Source: Streptomyces verrucosisporus (GTDB taxonomy: Bacteria > Actinomycetota > Actinomycetes > Streptomycetales > Streptomycetaceae). From it: DNA of 64,000 nucleotides. The notes under the pieces are model-generated. The model saw only the letters and a program-made list of their open reading frames with translations, was not told the DNA's origin and ran no database searches. A program made the position numbers and the translations under genes. Positions within the stretch are counted from its first letter, which is position 1. Each line of letters starts with the position of its first letter. Below, in pieces: positions 9,012-21,889 of this stretch. The DNA is taken from NCBI RefSeq assembly GCF_017114865.1, contig NZ_JADEYH010000013.1:101708-165707 (forward strand), given 5' to 3'.

Positions 9012-9015
<4 letters not shown>
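6931..9015 (-). CDS. Glycine betaine ABC transporter, fused double permease
   Basis: 694 residues carrying two complete binding-protein-dependent permease domains in one chain. The first has the EAA-type loop [20 protein letters not shown] (about residues 260-280); the second has [19 protein letters not shown] about 330 residues later. Each is surrounded by five or six hydrophobic helices, and an extra helical block precedes the first. ProW/OpuAB permeases usually have one domain and dimerise; the fused form occurs in actinomycetes. The start overlaps the proV stop as ATGA, so the subunits are translationally coupled. It forms the membrane channel between ProX and ProV. Confidence 0.88.
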
Positions 9016-10204
<1,189 letters not shown>

Positions 10205-10208
<4 letters not shown>

Positions 10209-11809
10209 GCGGCGCCTCCCGGTGTCGTGGTGTCGTCGAAGTCGCCGCCGGTCCCGTCACCGGACTCGTCGCGGTCGTCGCGGAGCAGGTCGGCGGCCTT
10301 CTCGCCGACCATCAGCACGCCGATCATGGGGTTGACGGCGGGGATGGTGGGGAAGACCGAGGCGTCGGCGATGCGGACGCCGTCCAGGCCGCGGATGCGC
10401 AGCTTCGGGTCCACGACGGCCAGTTCGTCGTCGGCCGCGCCCATCCGGCAGGTGCCGGCGGGGTGGTAGACGGTGTGGGCGACCTTGCGGGCGTACTCGC
10501 TCAGCTCCTCGTCGGAGGTGATGTCCGGGCCGGGGCAGATCTCCCGCTTGAGCCAGGAGTCCAGCGGCGCGGTCCTCGCTATCTCGCGGGCGATGCGGAT
10601 GCCGTCGACGAGGGTGCGGGCGTCGTGGTCCTCGGCGTCGGTGAAGTAGCGGAAGTCCAGGGCCGGTTTGACCGAGGGGTCGGCGCTGGTGAGGTGGAGC
10701 CGGCCGCGGCTGCGGGGCTTGGGGATGTTGGGGGTCATCGACACGCCGTGGGCGGGGCGTTCGTAGCCCAGCCGCTCGGGGTTGTCGGTGAAGGGGATCT
10801 GGTAGAAGTGGAACATCAGGTCGGGGCCGGGGGACTCCGGGTCCCGGCGGACGAACAGGCCCGCGTCGGAGTCCATCGCCGAGTTCTCGGGGATGGGGCC
10901 GTCGGTCTCCCAGACGATGACCGACTCGGGGTGGTCCAGCAGGTTCTCGCCGACGCCCGGCAGATCGTGGACGACCGGGATGCCCAGGGCCTGAAGATCG
11001 CCGGCCGGTCCGACGCCGGAGTGCAGCAGCAGCCGGGGGGTGTCCACCGCTCCCGCGCACAGCACGACCTCGCACCGGGCGGTCACCAGCGTCTCCTCGC
11101 CGTCGGCGGTGCGGACGTGGACGCCGGTGACACGGCGGCCGTCGTCCCCGCCGAACTGGAGCCGGTACGCCCAGGTCTCCAGCCACAGCTCCAGGTTGGG
11201 CCGGTCGCCGGCCTCCATGTGGGGGTGGAGGTAGGCCACGGAGGCGGAGGAGCGCTTGTTGGTCTCCGGGTGGTAGGCGAGGTCGAAGAAGCCGACGCCC
11301 TCGGTGAACGGCCTGGCGTTGAAGCCCTCCACGCGCGGCACTCCGAGGGCCGCCCGGGCGGCGTCGACGAAGTCGCGGGCGATGGCGTTGCGGTCCTTCT
11401 CGTCGACGGCGACGATGTTGTTGCGCAGCCGGTGGTAGTAGGGCTCCATCGCGATGGCGTTCCAGCCGCTCGCCCCGGCGTCCTCCCACTCCTGCCAGTC
11501 CGAGGGCAGGGGCTTGAAGGAGATCAGGGTGTTGTGCGAGGAGCAGCCGCCGAGCACGCGCGCCCGGCTGTGCCGGATGTGGGAGTTGCCGCGTGGCTGC
11601 TCGGTGGTGGGGTAGTCGTAGTCGAGGTCGCCGCCGAGCAGGCCGAGCCAGCGGCGCAGGGTCAGTACGTCGGGGCGGTCGACGTCGGAGGGGCCGCCCT
11701 CGATGAGGGCGACGGTGGTGCCGGGGTCCTCGGCGAGCCGGGAGGCGATCACCGAGCCGGCCGTACCGCCGCCGATCACCACGTAGTCGTAGGTGGTGTT
11801 GCTGGACAT
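10205..11809 (-). CDS. betA: GMC oxidoreductase, choline dehydrogenase-like
   Basis: 534 residues. The FAD-binding Rossmann motif is at the start ([19 protein letters not shown]), with the GMC signature [15 protein letters not shown] near residue 87 and the C-terminal active-site His region [11 protein letters not shown] followed by [16 protein letters not shown]. These are the features of choline dehydrogenases/oxidases and other GMC alcohol oxidoreductases. The choline assignment comes from context, between a betaine-aldehyde-type dehydrogenase and betaine transporter genes. The expected reaction is FAD-dependent oxidation of choline to betaine aldehyde. The stop overlaps the start of proV. 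Confidence 0.82.
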
Positions 11810-11920
11810 GAAGGTGGTGCTCCTACAGGGGTGTCGCGTCAGGGATGCGCGGGGGTGAGCAGGGGCGCTCGGGAGTGAGCAGGGCGCGTGGAGGCGCCAG
11901 GGCGCCGGTGCGGGGGCGCG

Positions 11921-13423
11921 TCAGCTCGCGAACCAGCGCACCGGCGCGGGGCGCAGGTTCTCGTAGACGTGCTTGGTCTCGCGGTACTCGTCCAGCCCGG
12001 AGGGACCGAGTTCGCGTCCCACGCCGGAGCGGCCGAAGCCTCCCCACTCCGCCTGCGGCAGGTAGGGGTGGTAGTCGTTGATCCACACGGTGCCGTGGCG
12101 CAGCCTGGCGGCGATCCGGCGGGCGCGGGCGGTGTCGGCGGAGAAGACGGCGCCGGCCAGGCCGTACTCGGTGTCGTTGGCCAGGGCCACGGCCTCGTCC
12201 TCGGTGCGGAAGGTCTCCACCGTCACAACCGGTCCGAAGACCTCCTCGCGCACCACGCGCATCGTGCGGTCGCAGCGGTCCAGGACGGTCGGCCGGTAGA
12301 AGTAGCCGGTGGCCGGGAGGGTGTCGGAGGGCCCCGGGCGCTCTCCGCCGCAGCGCACGACGGCGCCCTCGGCGACCGCGGAGGCGACGTACTCCTCGGC
12401 CTTGTCGAGTTGCCGCTGGGAGACGAGCGGGCCGCACTCGACGCCGGGCTCGGTGCCGCGGCCGAGCCGGATGCGGCGGGCGCGGCGGGCGAGTTCGGTG
12501 ACGAAGCGGTCGTGGACGGACTCCTCCAGGATGAGGCGCCCGCCGGCCGAGCAGACCTGGCCGCTGTGAATGAAGGCGGCGTTGAGGGCCTGGTCGACGG
12601 CGGTGTCGAAGCCCTCCTCGGTGGCGCAGGCGTCGGCGAAGACGACGTTGGGGTTCTTGCCGCCGAGCTCCAGGGCGACCTTCTTGACCGTCGCGGCCGC
12701 GGCGGCGGCCACCTTGGTGCCGCTGGCCAGGCCGCCGGTGAAGGAGACCAGGTCCACGCCGGGGTGCTCCGACAGGCGGGCGCCGACGGGGTCGCCCGCG
12801 CCGGTGACCAGGCCCGCGACGCCCGCGGGCAGGCCCGCCTCGGTCAGCAGCCGGATCAGGTGGACGGTGGACAGCGGGGTGATCTCGCTGGGCTTGACGA
12901 CGAAGGTGTTGCCCGCGGCCAGCGCCGGGGCGATCTTCCAGCTCGCCTGGAGCAGCGGGTAGTTCCAGGGGGTGATCAGCGCGCAGACGCCGACCGGTTC
13001 GTGGACGACGACGCTGTGCACGTCCGGGCTGCCCGCGTCCACCACGCGTCCGCCGGATGTGTTCACGGCCTGGTCGGCGAAGTAGCGGAAGGCGGCGGTG
13101 ACGTCGTCGACGTCGACACGGCCCTCCTCGATGGTCTTGCCGGTGTCCATGGACTCGGTGAGCGCGATCTGCTCGCGGTCCCGCTGGAGGAGGTCGGCGG
13201 TGCGCCGCAGCAGCGCCGCCCGCTCGGCGACGGGGGTGCTCGGCCAGACGCCGGTGTCGAAGGCGCGGCGGGCGGCCTCGACGGCGGCGTCGACGTCCTC
13301 GGCGCCGCCCTCGGAGACGACCGCGAGCACCGTCGCGTCGGCGGGGTCGAGGACCTCCCTGGTTCTTCCGGAGAGGGCGGGGCGCCACTCCCCGCCGATG
13401 TGCATGGTCTCGATTGCCGCCAC
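11921..13423 (-). CDS. betB: Aldehyde dehydrogenase, betaine aldehyde dehydrogenase-like
   Basis: 500 residues, the usual length. Motifs in order are the NAD-site helix start ITPWNYPLLQ, the general-base segment VALELGGKNPN (Glu), the nucleophile FIHSGQVCSAGGR (Cys) and EVFGPVVTVETF. It opens the operon, 111 bases before the GMC oxidase gene. The pair should oxidise choline by way of betaine aldehyde to glycine betaine, with this enzyme making NADH in the second step. Other NAD-linked aldehyde substrates are possible from sequence alone. Control probably acts through the AT-rich region upstream, which has repeated CCATG/CATGG half-sites. Confidence 0.85.
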   Translation of the reverse strand: MAAIETMHIGGEWRPALSGRTREVLDPADATVLAVVSEGGAEDVDAAVEAARRAFDTGVWPSTPVAERAALLRRTADLLQRDREQIALTESMDTGKTIEEGRVDVDDVTAAFRYFADQAVNTSGGRVVDAGSPDVHSVVVHEPVGVCALITPWNYPLLQASWKIAPALAAGNTFVVKPSEITPLSTVHLIRLLTEAGLPAGVAGLVTGAGDPVGARLSEHPGVDLVSFTGGLASGTKVAAAAAATVKKVALELGGKNPNVVFADACATEEGFDTAVDQALNAAFIHSGQVCSAGGRLILEESVHDRFVTELARRARRIRLGRGTEPGVECGPLVSQRQLDKAEEYVASAVAEGAVVRCGGERPGPSDTLPATGYFYRPTVLDRCDRTMRVVREEVFGPVVTVETFRTEDEAVALANDTEYGLAGAVFSADTARARRIAARLRHGTVWINDYHPYLPQAEWGGFGRSGVGRELGPSGLDEYRETKHVYENLRPAPVRWFAS

Positions 13424-13517
13424 GTTCCGTACTGCCTTCCTCGCATGGTGCTCTTGCCGCCCGGCGGGCCGAGCGACCCGGTCCCATGCCCCGCACCGAG
13501 GAATTCAATCTTTTAAT

Positions 13518-13553
13518 CCATGTCAAGTGGCATGGTTCACACAGGAAACCATG
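13518..13553. promoter_or_regulatory. CCATG/CATGG half-site array upstream of betaine operon
   Basis: Three half-sites (CCATG 13518-13522, CATGG 13531-13535, CCATG 13549-13553) form two inverted pairs. The better pair is CATGGTT / AACCATG with a 9-base gap. They lie in the only AT-rich stretch of this region, 95-130 bases upstream of the betB start. A dimeric osmotic or choline-responsive repressor could bind here; the regulator is unknown. Confidence 0.45.
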
Positions 13554-13665
13554 ATCATCAAGGATCTATGTGAATCAATTTAAGGCGATGAACGGATATG
13601 GAGGACATTGCGGGCACTACGCGAAGCACCTGTCCGAGCACGGTGAGCGGCCCGGTGCCGGAACG

Positions 13666-13701
13666 CCGTAGGCCCCGGCTCGAAGGAGCCGGGGCCTACG
13701 G
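13666..13701 (-). terminator. Terminator after mdh
   Basis: 15-bp perfect stem (CCGTAGGCCCCGGCT and its complement) with a 6-base loop, 50 bases past the mdh stop. It separates mdh from the betaine operon, both on the minus strand. Confidence 0.85.
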
Positions 13702-13750
13702 TGCGCGGGCACTCCGGAGCGGGGCCGGAGCGGGACCGGCGCGGGCCGGA

Positions 13751-14752
<1,002 letters not shown>

Positions 14753-14785
14753 TTACCTGACAGTGGCGGCTGGGTCTCCAACGTA

Positions 14786-14801
14786 TCTCTACATCAAGAG
14801 A
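14786..14801 (-). promoter_or_regulatory. TCTCT-N6-AGAGA inverted repeat upstream of mdh
   Basis: Perfect 5-bp arms around ACATCA, 46-61 bases upstream of the mdh start, in a short AT-richer patch. The size and symmetry resemble operators of MarR/PadR-type dimers. The regulator is not known to me. Confidence 0.4.
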
Positions 14802-14837
14802 CCCGGCGTCAGGCTATCCGACGGCCCCTCCCCGGAG

Positions 14838-14875
14838 GCAGCCGCCCGCCGGAGGGGGGGACGGCGGGCGGCTGC
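14838..14875 (-). terminator. Terminator after folD-DUF3017
   Basis: 13-bp perfect stem (GCAGCCGCCCGCC and its complement) with a 12-base loop, about 170 bases past the DUF3017 stop and upstream of the mdh promoter patch. The rest of this 303-base gap holds GTGTCC micro-repeats near 14980-15000 and nothing else clear. Confidence 0.6.
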
Positions 14876-15043
14876 GGGGGGACGTACCGCACCCGTGGGG
14901 GGTACGGGATTCGCCTGCCCCGGATTCCCGTCGTCATACCGTCCGGAATCGGCCAACTTCCGCCGTGCGCGGGCGTCCGTGTCCGTGTCCGTGTCCGCGT
15001 CCGGAGACGGCGCCGTAGCGGCGAGGCGGCGGTTCCGGCCCGG

Positions 15044-15526
15044 TCAGCGGATCGTGAAGTGGACGATGTCCTCCAGGAAGGGGATCTCCAGCACGGGTGC
15101 GGGCTGCGCCATCAGCGCCAGCAGCACGATCGCCGTGCCCAGCACCCCGTAGGTCACCACGTCCGTGAAGCGGGAGCGCACCGCGAGCATCCCCACCGAC
15201 GGCACGGTCCAGCGCAGCACGGCGCCGGTGAGCAGGGACAGGCCGACGGTCAGCGGGCCCGCGCGGAAGTGGCCGAGCGTCACCAGCAGGCCGGCGGCCG
15301 CACCGGCCAGCACGCACAGCAGCGGCCACTGCCGCGCGGGCGCGGGGGCGTCCCCGGGGGCCGCCCGCCCGCCGCCCTCGGGGCGGGCGGTGTCACGGGT
15401 GATCAGCGGGAACCGCCGGGACGGGCGCCGGCCGGTGCCGGCGCTCCCCCCGTCGTCCCCGGTCCCCCCGGCCTCTCCCGCCCCTCCGGTCGGCCCGTCC
15501 CCCGTCTCAGCCGACACGGTCCGCAC
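15044..15526 (-). CDS. DUF3017 membrane protein
   Basis: 160 residues. A disordered Gly/Pro-rich N-terminal third is followed by three hydrophobic helices ([56 protein letters not shown]), the DUF3017 layout. The first 20 bases overlap the end of folD, so the two are coupled; this pairing is conserved in Streptomyces as I remember it. Function is unknown. Confidence 0.85.
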   Translation of the reverse strand: MRTVSAETGDGPTGGAGEAGGTGDDGGSAGTGRRPSRRFPLITRDTARPEGGGRAAPGDAPAPARQWPLLCVLAGAAAGLLVTLGHFRAGPLTVGLSLLTGAVLRWTVPSVGMLAVRSRFTDVVTYGVLGTAIVLLALMAQPAPVLEIPFLEDIVHFTIR

Positions 15527-16379
15527 CCGCGGCGCGCTCGGCCGCCTCCACCACGTTGGCCAGCAGCATCGCCCGCGTCATCGGGCCGACGCCGCCCGGG
15601 TTCGGCGAGAGCCACCCGGCGACCTCCGCGACGTCCGGGTGCACGTCGCCGGCGATCCTCCCCGTCGCCGCGTCCCGGCTGACGCCCACGTCCAGCACCG
15701 CCGCGCCCGGCTTGATGTACTCGGGGCGGACCAGGTGCGCCGCGCCGGCCGCCGCCACCACGATGTCCGCCCGGCGCAGGTGCTCGCCCAGGTCACGGGT
15801 GCCGGTGTGGCACAGGGTCACCGTCGCGTTCTCCGAGCGGCGGGTCAGCAGCAGTCCGATGGAGCGGCCGACGGTGATGCCGCGGCCGACGACGGCCACG
15901 TCCGCCCCGTCGATCTCCACCTTGTGGCGGCGCAGCAGCTCGACGATGCCGTTGGGGGTGCACGGCAGCGGGGCCCGCTCGTTGAGCACCAGGCGGCCGA
16001 GGTTCGTCGGGTGGAGGCCGTCGGCGTCCTTGGCCGGGTCCATCAGCTCCAGGACGCGGTTGGTGTCGATCCCGCGCGGCAGCGGGAGCTGCACGATGTA
16101 GCCGGTGCAGGCCGGGTCCTCGTTGAGTTCGCGGACGACCGCCTCGATGTCCTCCTGGGAGGCGGTAACGGGCAGCTCGCGCTGGATGGAGGCGATGCCC
16201 ACCTGGGCGCAGTCGCGGTGCTTGCCCGCCACGTACTTCTGGCTGCCGACGTCGTCGCCGACCAGGAGCGTGCCCAGGCCGGGCTGGATGCCGCGCGCCT
16301 TCAGGGCTTCTACGCGGGTGGCGAGTTCTGTCTTGATCGCGGCTGCGGTGGCCTTGCCGTCGAGAATCTGGGCGGTCAT
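15507..16379 (-). CDS. folD: Methylenetetrahydrofolate dehydrogenase/cyclohydrolase
   Basis: 290 residues, full length for FolD. The signatures are [21 protein letters not shown] (cyclohydrolase Lys and substrate contacts), [13 protein letters not shown] and [11 protein letters not shown], then the NADP site [18 protein letters not shown]. It catalyses the reversible NADP-dependent conversion of 5,10-methylene-THF to 10-formyl-THF. That product supplies the formyl groups used by PurN and PurH, encoded about 3 kb to the right. It opens a two-gene operon with DUF3017. Confidence 0.97.
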   Translation of the reverse strand: MTAQILDGKATAAAIKTELATRVEALKARGIQPGLGTLLVGDDVGSQKYVAGKHRDCAQVGIASIQRELPVTASQEDIEAVVRELNEDPACTGYIVQLPLPRGIDTNRVLELMDPAKDADGLHPTNLGRLVLNERAPLPCTPNGIVELLRRHKVEIDGADVAVVGRGITVGRSIGLLLTRRSENATVTLCHTGTRDLGEHLRRADIVVAAAGAAHLVRPEYIKPGAAVLDVGVSRDAATGRIAGDVHPDVAEVAGWLSPNPGGVGPMTRAMLLANVVEAAERAAGADRVG

Positions 16380-16752
16380 GGGGCCATCCTCCCGGATACG
16401 GGGGCCCGGTCTCCAATCGCGTCCGCACCGGGCGGCGCCTTCGGCACGGAGAGTGAGAGGGGCGTCGCGGAACGCCTAGCCTCCCCGGCCGGCCGGCCGG
16501 ACCGGTGCGTTGCGGATTCGCCACAGCTCACCGTCTTGTCTGGACAGCATCACCCTCCCCCACCAGCATGGTCGCGGTGCCGTGCCCGCGGGGGCCGACG
16601 GGTGCGGCGCACGGGGGAGGCACGTTCTCGTACGAACCGTTCCTCGCGCAGCGGAGCTGCGGGGGCGCCTCGGTGTTCCTCCGGACGTCCCCCTGGACAC
16701 TCCCTCGGCCCCGGCAGTCCCCGTTTCCCGTCCGCTCCGTAAGGAAGAGTTC
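16380..16752. other. Divergent intergenic region folD / RDD gene
   Basis: 373 bases between divergent genes, so it must hold both promoters. It contains a CCGGCCGGCCGGCC palindromic run near 16485-16500 and a strong AAGGAAGAG ribosome site at 16741-16749. I see no clear operator, hairpin or small gene. Confidence 0.5.
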
Positions 16753-17412
16753 ATGAGCCACCCGCAGGACCCGTACGGCCAGCCGCCGCAGTCCGGTTAC
16801 GGCCACCCGCAGCAGGGGGTCCCGCCGCAGGGCGCGTATCCCCAGCACCCGCAGTACCCCCAGCAGCCCCAGCAGCCCGGCGGGGCGTACGCCTCCTACT
16901 ACCCCCAGCAGCCCCACGGCGGCGGCATGCCGCCGTACGCGGGCTGGGGCGCCCGGGTCGGCGCGACCCTGCTGGACGGCCTGATCATCGGCCTGATCCC
17001 CGGGATCCTGATGGCCGTCGGATACGGGCAGTTCCTCGGCGCGATCATCGACGCGGCCGAGAACTGCCCGATCGGTGACACGATCTGCGCGCAGAACGCG
17101 GCCGATGTGCCCGGCAGCGCCTGGCCGCTGATCGCCGTCGGCGCCCTGCTCTCCCTGGCCGGCCATCTGTGGCTGATCCACCAGGAGGGCAAGACCGGGC
17201 AGACCCCGGGCAAGAAGGCCCTGAAGATCAGCGTGCTGCGGGAGGCCGACGGGCAGCCGCTCGGCTTCGGCATGGCCTTCGTACGCAAGCTGGCGCACTT
17301 CCTGGACGGCGCGGCCTGCTACATCGGCTATCTGTGGCCGCTGTGGGACGACAAGAAGCAGACCTTCGCCGACAAGGTGATCAAGAGCGTCGTCGTGAAG
17401 CAGCGGTCGTGA
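16753..17412 (+). CDS. RDD family membrane protein
   Basis: 219 residues. The first 60 are a Pro/Gln/Tyr/Gly-rich tail (repeated HPQ, PQQP), followed by an RDD domain: GARVGATLLDGLIIGLIPGIL with the RDD Asp in helix 1, a central helix near WPLIAVGALLSLAGHLWL, and KTGQTPGKKALKISV plus DDKKQTFADKVIKSVVV, typical of the family's C-terminal half. RDD proteins are small multipass membrane proteins, some linked to cation or compatible-solute transport; no substrate can be named. The start is fixed by a strong ribosome site four bases upstream. Confidence 0.88.
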   Translation: MSHPQDPYGQPPQSGYGHPQQGVPPQGAYPQHPQYPQQPQQPGGAYASYYPQQPHGGGMPPYAGWGARVGATLLDGLIIGLIPGILMAVGYGQFLGAIIDAAENCPIGDTICAQNAADVPGSAWPLIAVGALLSLAGHLWLIHQEGKTGQTPGKKALKISVLREADGQPLGFGMAFVRKLAHFLDGAACYIGYLWPLWDDKKQTFADKVIKSVVVKQRS

Positions 17413-17651
17413 AGCAGTAGTCCCGTCCGCCGGTTCCTCCCCCGTTCCGGCGCGTCCCCGCATCCGCCGGGGATGCGCGGGCCGGTACTGGGAAGGGTGC
17501 TCCCTGAGGGAGTGGCGCGGCCCGCCCGGCGGGCGCCGCGCAAGGGCGCGGACATCGGGGGCCGTACCGCGGGGGACCGGGGTACGGCCCCCCGGCGTCC
17601 GGTCACCGCACAGACCGCCCGGACGAACCGGAGGAACCGGAGGAGAACGCC

Positions 17652-18242
17652 ATGAGCAGCTCCGACCCGAACACCCCGAACGACCCCTACCGGAAGAACC
17701 CGTACGACCGGCCTCCCGGAGGGCAGCCGCCGCCCGCAGGACAGCCGGGCGGGTATCAGGGCCCCTACGGCGGCCCCGGGGACCAGCCGCTGGCTCCGCC
17801 GCCCGGCCCGATGGGCTCCCCGGGCGGACCTCCCGGCGGGCCGCCCGGGGCGATGCCGGGCAAGGTCAACTCGTCCCGGATGATCTTCTTCATCACCGGC
17901 GGGCTCCAGGCCCTCTTCTCACTGCTGGCGATCGTCACCTTCGCCGCGGCCGAGGACGACCTGGAGGAGGCTTACGGCGACCTGGGCGTGGGCACCGGGA
18001 TCTACTACACGCTGTTCGTCCTCTTCCTGCTCCACGCGATCGCCGGCATCGTGCTGGCCGCGAAGTTCCCGCAGGGGGGCAACGGGCTGCGGATCGCGGG
18101 CGTCGCCTGGTCGGCCGTCCTGGTACTGATCGGCCTGGCCACGCTGCCGCTCGGGCTGCTGTGGCTGGTGCTCGGCATCGTCTGCATCGTGCTGCTGTCC
18201 TCCGCCGAGTCGGCGGCCTGGTTCAACCGCCCGCGGGCCTGA
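17652..18242 (+). CDS. Small proline-rich membrane protein
   Basis: 196 residues with the same layout as the preceding RDD protein: a disordered Pro/Gly/Gln tail of about 70 residues, then four hydrophobic helices (MIFFITGGLQALFSLLAIV, IYYTLFVLFLLHAIAGIVLA and two more near the C terminus). There is an acidic loop between helices 1 and 2 (AAAEDDLEEAYGD). No domain family is recognised. It follows the RDD gene by 239 bases with a clear [11 protein letters not shown] site at its start. The 239-base gap shows no other feature. Confidence 0.75.
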   Translation: MSSSDPNTPNDPYRKNPYDRPPGGQPPPAGQPGGYQGPYGGPGDQPLAPPPGPMGSPGGPPGGPPGAMPGKVNSSRMIFFITGGLQALFSLLAIVTFAAAEDDLEEAYGDLGVGTGIYYTLFVLFLLHAIAGIVLAAKFPQGGNGLRIAGVAWSAVLVLIGLATLPLGLLWLVLGIVCIVLLSSAESAAWFNRPRA

Positions 18243-18285
18243 AGCCCCGCGGGCCCGGGGCCGCTACGGCGGCCCGGGCACACCG

Positions 18286-18315
18286 CAGGCCGCGCCCCCG
18301 CCGGGGCGCGGCCTG
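18286..18315. terminator. Bidirectional terminator
   Basis: 13-bp perfect stem (CAGGCCGCGCCCC and its complement) with a 4-base loop between the convergent membrane-protein gene and purH. Confidence 0.85.
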
Positions 18316-18328
18316 ACCTGCGTCCACC

Positions 18329-19910
<1,582 letters not shown>

Positions 19911-19918
<8 letters not shown>

Positions 19919-20564
19919 GACCGAGAATGACCTTTCTTGCCTCGATGCGGTAGCCGTGGCGGGCGATGCGTCGCACCGTGTCGACGAGCAGCCGCCGCTC
20001 GACTTCCTTGATCCGCTCGTGGAGCGTGGATTCGTCGTCCTCCTCCCGCACCTCGACCACGCCCTGGGCGATGATCGGGCCGGTGTCGACGCCGTCGTCG
20101 ACGAAGTGGACGGTGCACCCGGTGACCTTCACGCCGTACGCGAGCGCGTCGCGCACGCCGTGGGCGCCGGGAAAGCTGGGGAGCAGGGCGGGGTGGGTGT
20201 TGATCAAGCGTCCGCCGAACCGGGCGAGGAACTCCTTGCCCACGATCCTCATGAAGCCGGCGGAGACCACCAGATCGGGCTCGTGGACCGCCACCGCCTC
20301 GGCCAGGGCTCGGTCCCAGGCGTCCCGGCCGGCGTGGTCGCGCACGCGGCAGACGAAGGTGGGCAGCCCGGCGCGCTCGGCGCGCTCCAGTCCGGCGATG
20401 CCGTCGCGATCGGCCCCGACGGCGACGATCTCGGCGCCGAAGGCGTCCGGCCGCTCCTCGGCGATGGCGTCGAGGAGTGCCTGGAGGTTCGTGCCCGAAC
20501 CCGATACGAGGACCACGACGCGGGCCGGGGAGTGGGAGGCGAAGGAACGGGAAGCGGAAGCCAC
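19911..20564 (-). CDS. purN: Phosphoribosylglycinamide formyltransferase
   Basis: 217 residues from the GTG at 20564, with an AGAAGAG-like site upstream. The core reads [18 protein letters not shown] (phosphate loop), [10 protein letters not shown] and the catalytic [13 protein letters not shown] (Asn and His) and [17 protein letters not shown] (Asp). It transfers the formyl group of 10-formyl-THF to GAR in purine synthesis. An in-frame extension upstream is open but has no family similarity. It is the first gene of purN-purH. Confidence 0.95.
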
Positions 20565-20795
20565 GACGAGGCTCTTCTCGGATCTCTCGGTGGGACGGTG
20601 CGGCTTTGTACGGTCGTACGAATCCGTGGGGCGGACGAATCCGGGGAACCCTACGAAGCGGCCGACCGTCAGCAACGATACCGGCACACCGGAAGGCCCC
20701 CTCGGCACGGGGGGACGGCCGCCCGGTAGCGTCAGGGCCACACATCGGCGAACGGCCCGGGGCCGGGACGACATCTAGGGGAAGACACAGAGCAC

Positions 20796-21821
20796 ATGAC
20801 GGACCGACGACGCCGCGCGGCCCCTGAGACCTCGACCGGGATCCCGACCGGTACCGCCCCGGGCCCGCTCCGGCCGCGGTGCCCCGCCGGCCCGTCCCCG
20901 TCCGGTCCGCCTCTCCCCGGCCTGCCTCTCCCCGGCTCGCTCCCCGGCGGCCGGCTCGTCCGCGACCGGGAGGACGACAACCCCTTCGCCGCACCGCCCG
21001 AGGGCCGCCCCGAGCAGCCCTGGCGCCCGCGCGGGTCCCGGGGGTCCGACGCGTCCGGCTCCTCCGGCTCGCCGGACTCCCCGCGAGGCGACGGCGACAG
21101 GGGCGGCGACGGTGACGGGGACGGTGACGGGGACGGCCGGAGCGGCGACCGGCCGGAGGGCTCCTCTCCCGACTGGGGCAGCAGGTGGAGCAGCCGCCAG
21201 CCGGGCCGCCAGAGCGGCGGCTTCGGCAGTGGCGGCCGGCCGGAGCGGAGCGGCGGGCAGGGCGGTGCTCCCGGCGGTATGCGCTGGGATCCGACCGACC
21301 CCGTCCAGCGCCGGGCCCGTTACGCCCTGGTCATCGGCGGCTGGGGACTGATCTTCGCCTTCTTCGGCTTCCCCTGGCTGGCGGTTCCGCTGGGCGCGCT
21401 GGCCGTGTACTGGGGCGTCGGCGCCGTCCGCGGCAAGCCGGGCACGGACGGCGGTACGGACGGCGGCGCCGGGGGCACCGGTTCCGGCGCGGAGACCGGC
21501 CGGGCGGCCGCCCGGCCCGAGGACGTGGCCGGCACCGACCGCTCCGCCGCGCCGGAGCCCGGCGCGGACCGGGCGCCCGCCCCCGCCGGCCCGGAGGCCG
21601 GCCGCTCGGGCCGGCCGCAGCTGGCGGCGGCGGTGACCGGGCTGGTCACCGGGATCCTCGCGCTGATGGTCATCGCCGCGCAGTTCACCGTCCAGCTCGT
21701 CTACCGCGACTACTTCGTCTGTGTCGAGGACGCGCTCACCAACTCCTCGCGCCAGGCGTGCGAGCGGCATCTGCCCGAGCAACTGCGCCCGCTGTTCGGT
21801 GATCCCGAACGCGAGGAGTGA
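20796..21821 (+). CDS. Low-complexity two-helix membrane protein
   Basis: 341 residues. About the first 165 are disordered: Pro-rich, then Ser/Gly/Asp with Asp-Gly repeats (near residues 100-115). Two hydrophobic segments follow (YALVIGGWGLIFAFFGFPWLAVPLGALAVYWG, and AVTGLVTGILALMVIAAQFTVQL near residue 280) separated by another low-complexity linker. The C terminus has two cysteines (FVCVEDAL and RQACERHL) that could pair outside the cell. No family is recognised beyond a Streptomyces integral membrane type. It is divergent from purN. Confidence 0.75.
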   Translation: MTDRRRRAAPETSTGIPTGTAPGPLRPRCPAGPSPSGPPLPGLPLPGSLPGGRLVRDREDDNPFAAPPEGRPEQPWRPRGSRGSDASGSSGSPDSPRGDGDRGGDGDGDGDGDGRSGDRPEGSSPDWGSRWSSRQPGRQSGGFGSGGRPERSGGQGGAPGGMRWDPTDPVQRRARYALVIGGWGLIFAFFGFPWLAVPLGALAVYWGVGAVRGKPGTDGGTDGGAGGTGSGAETGRAAARPEDVAGTDRSAAPEPGADRAPAPAGPEAGRSGRPQLAAAVTGLVTGILALMVIAAQFTVQLVYRDYFVCVEDALTNSSRQACERHLPEQLRPLFGDPEREE

Positions 21822-21889
21822 GGCCGGGCGCGGTCACGGACGCCGCGGCGTCCGCGGGGGGCCTCCGGGGGCCTCGCGGCCGCCGGGCG

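Noticed and set aside
14980..15005. GTGTCC repeats considered as a CRISPR or minisatellite
   Set aside because: Only three short, imperfect copies without spacers.
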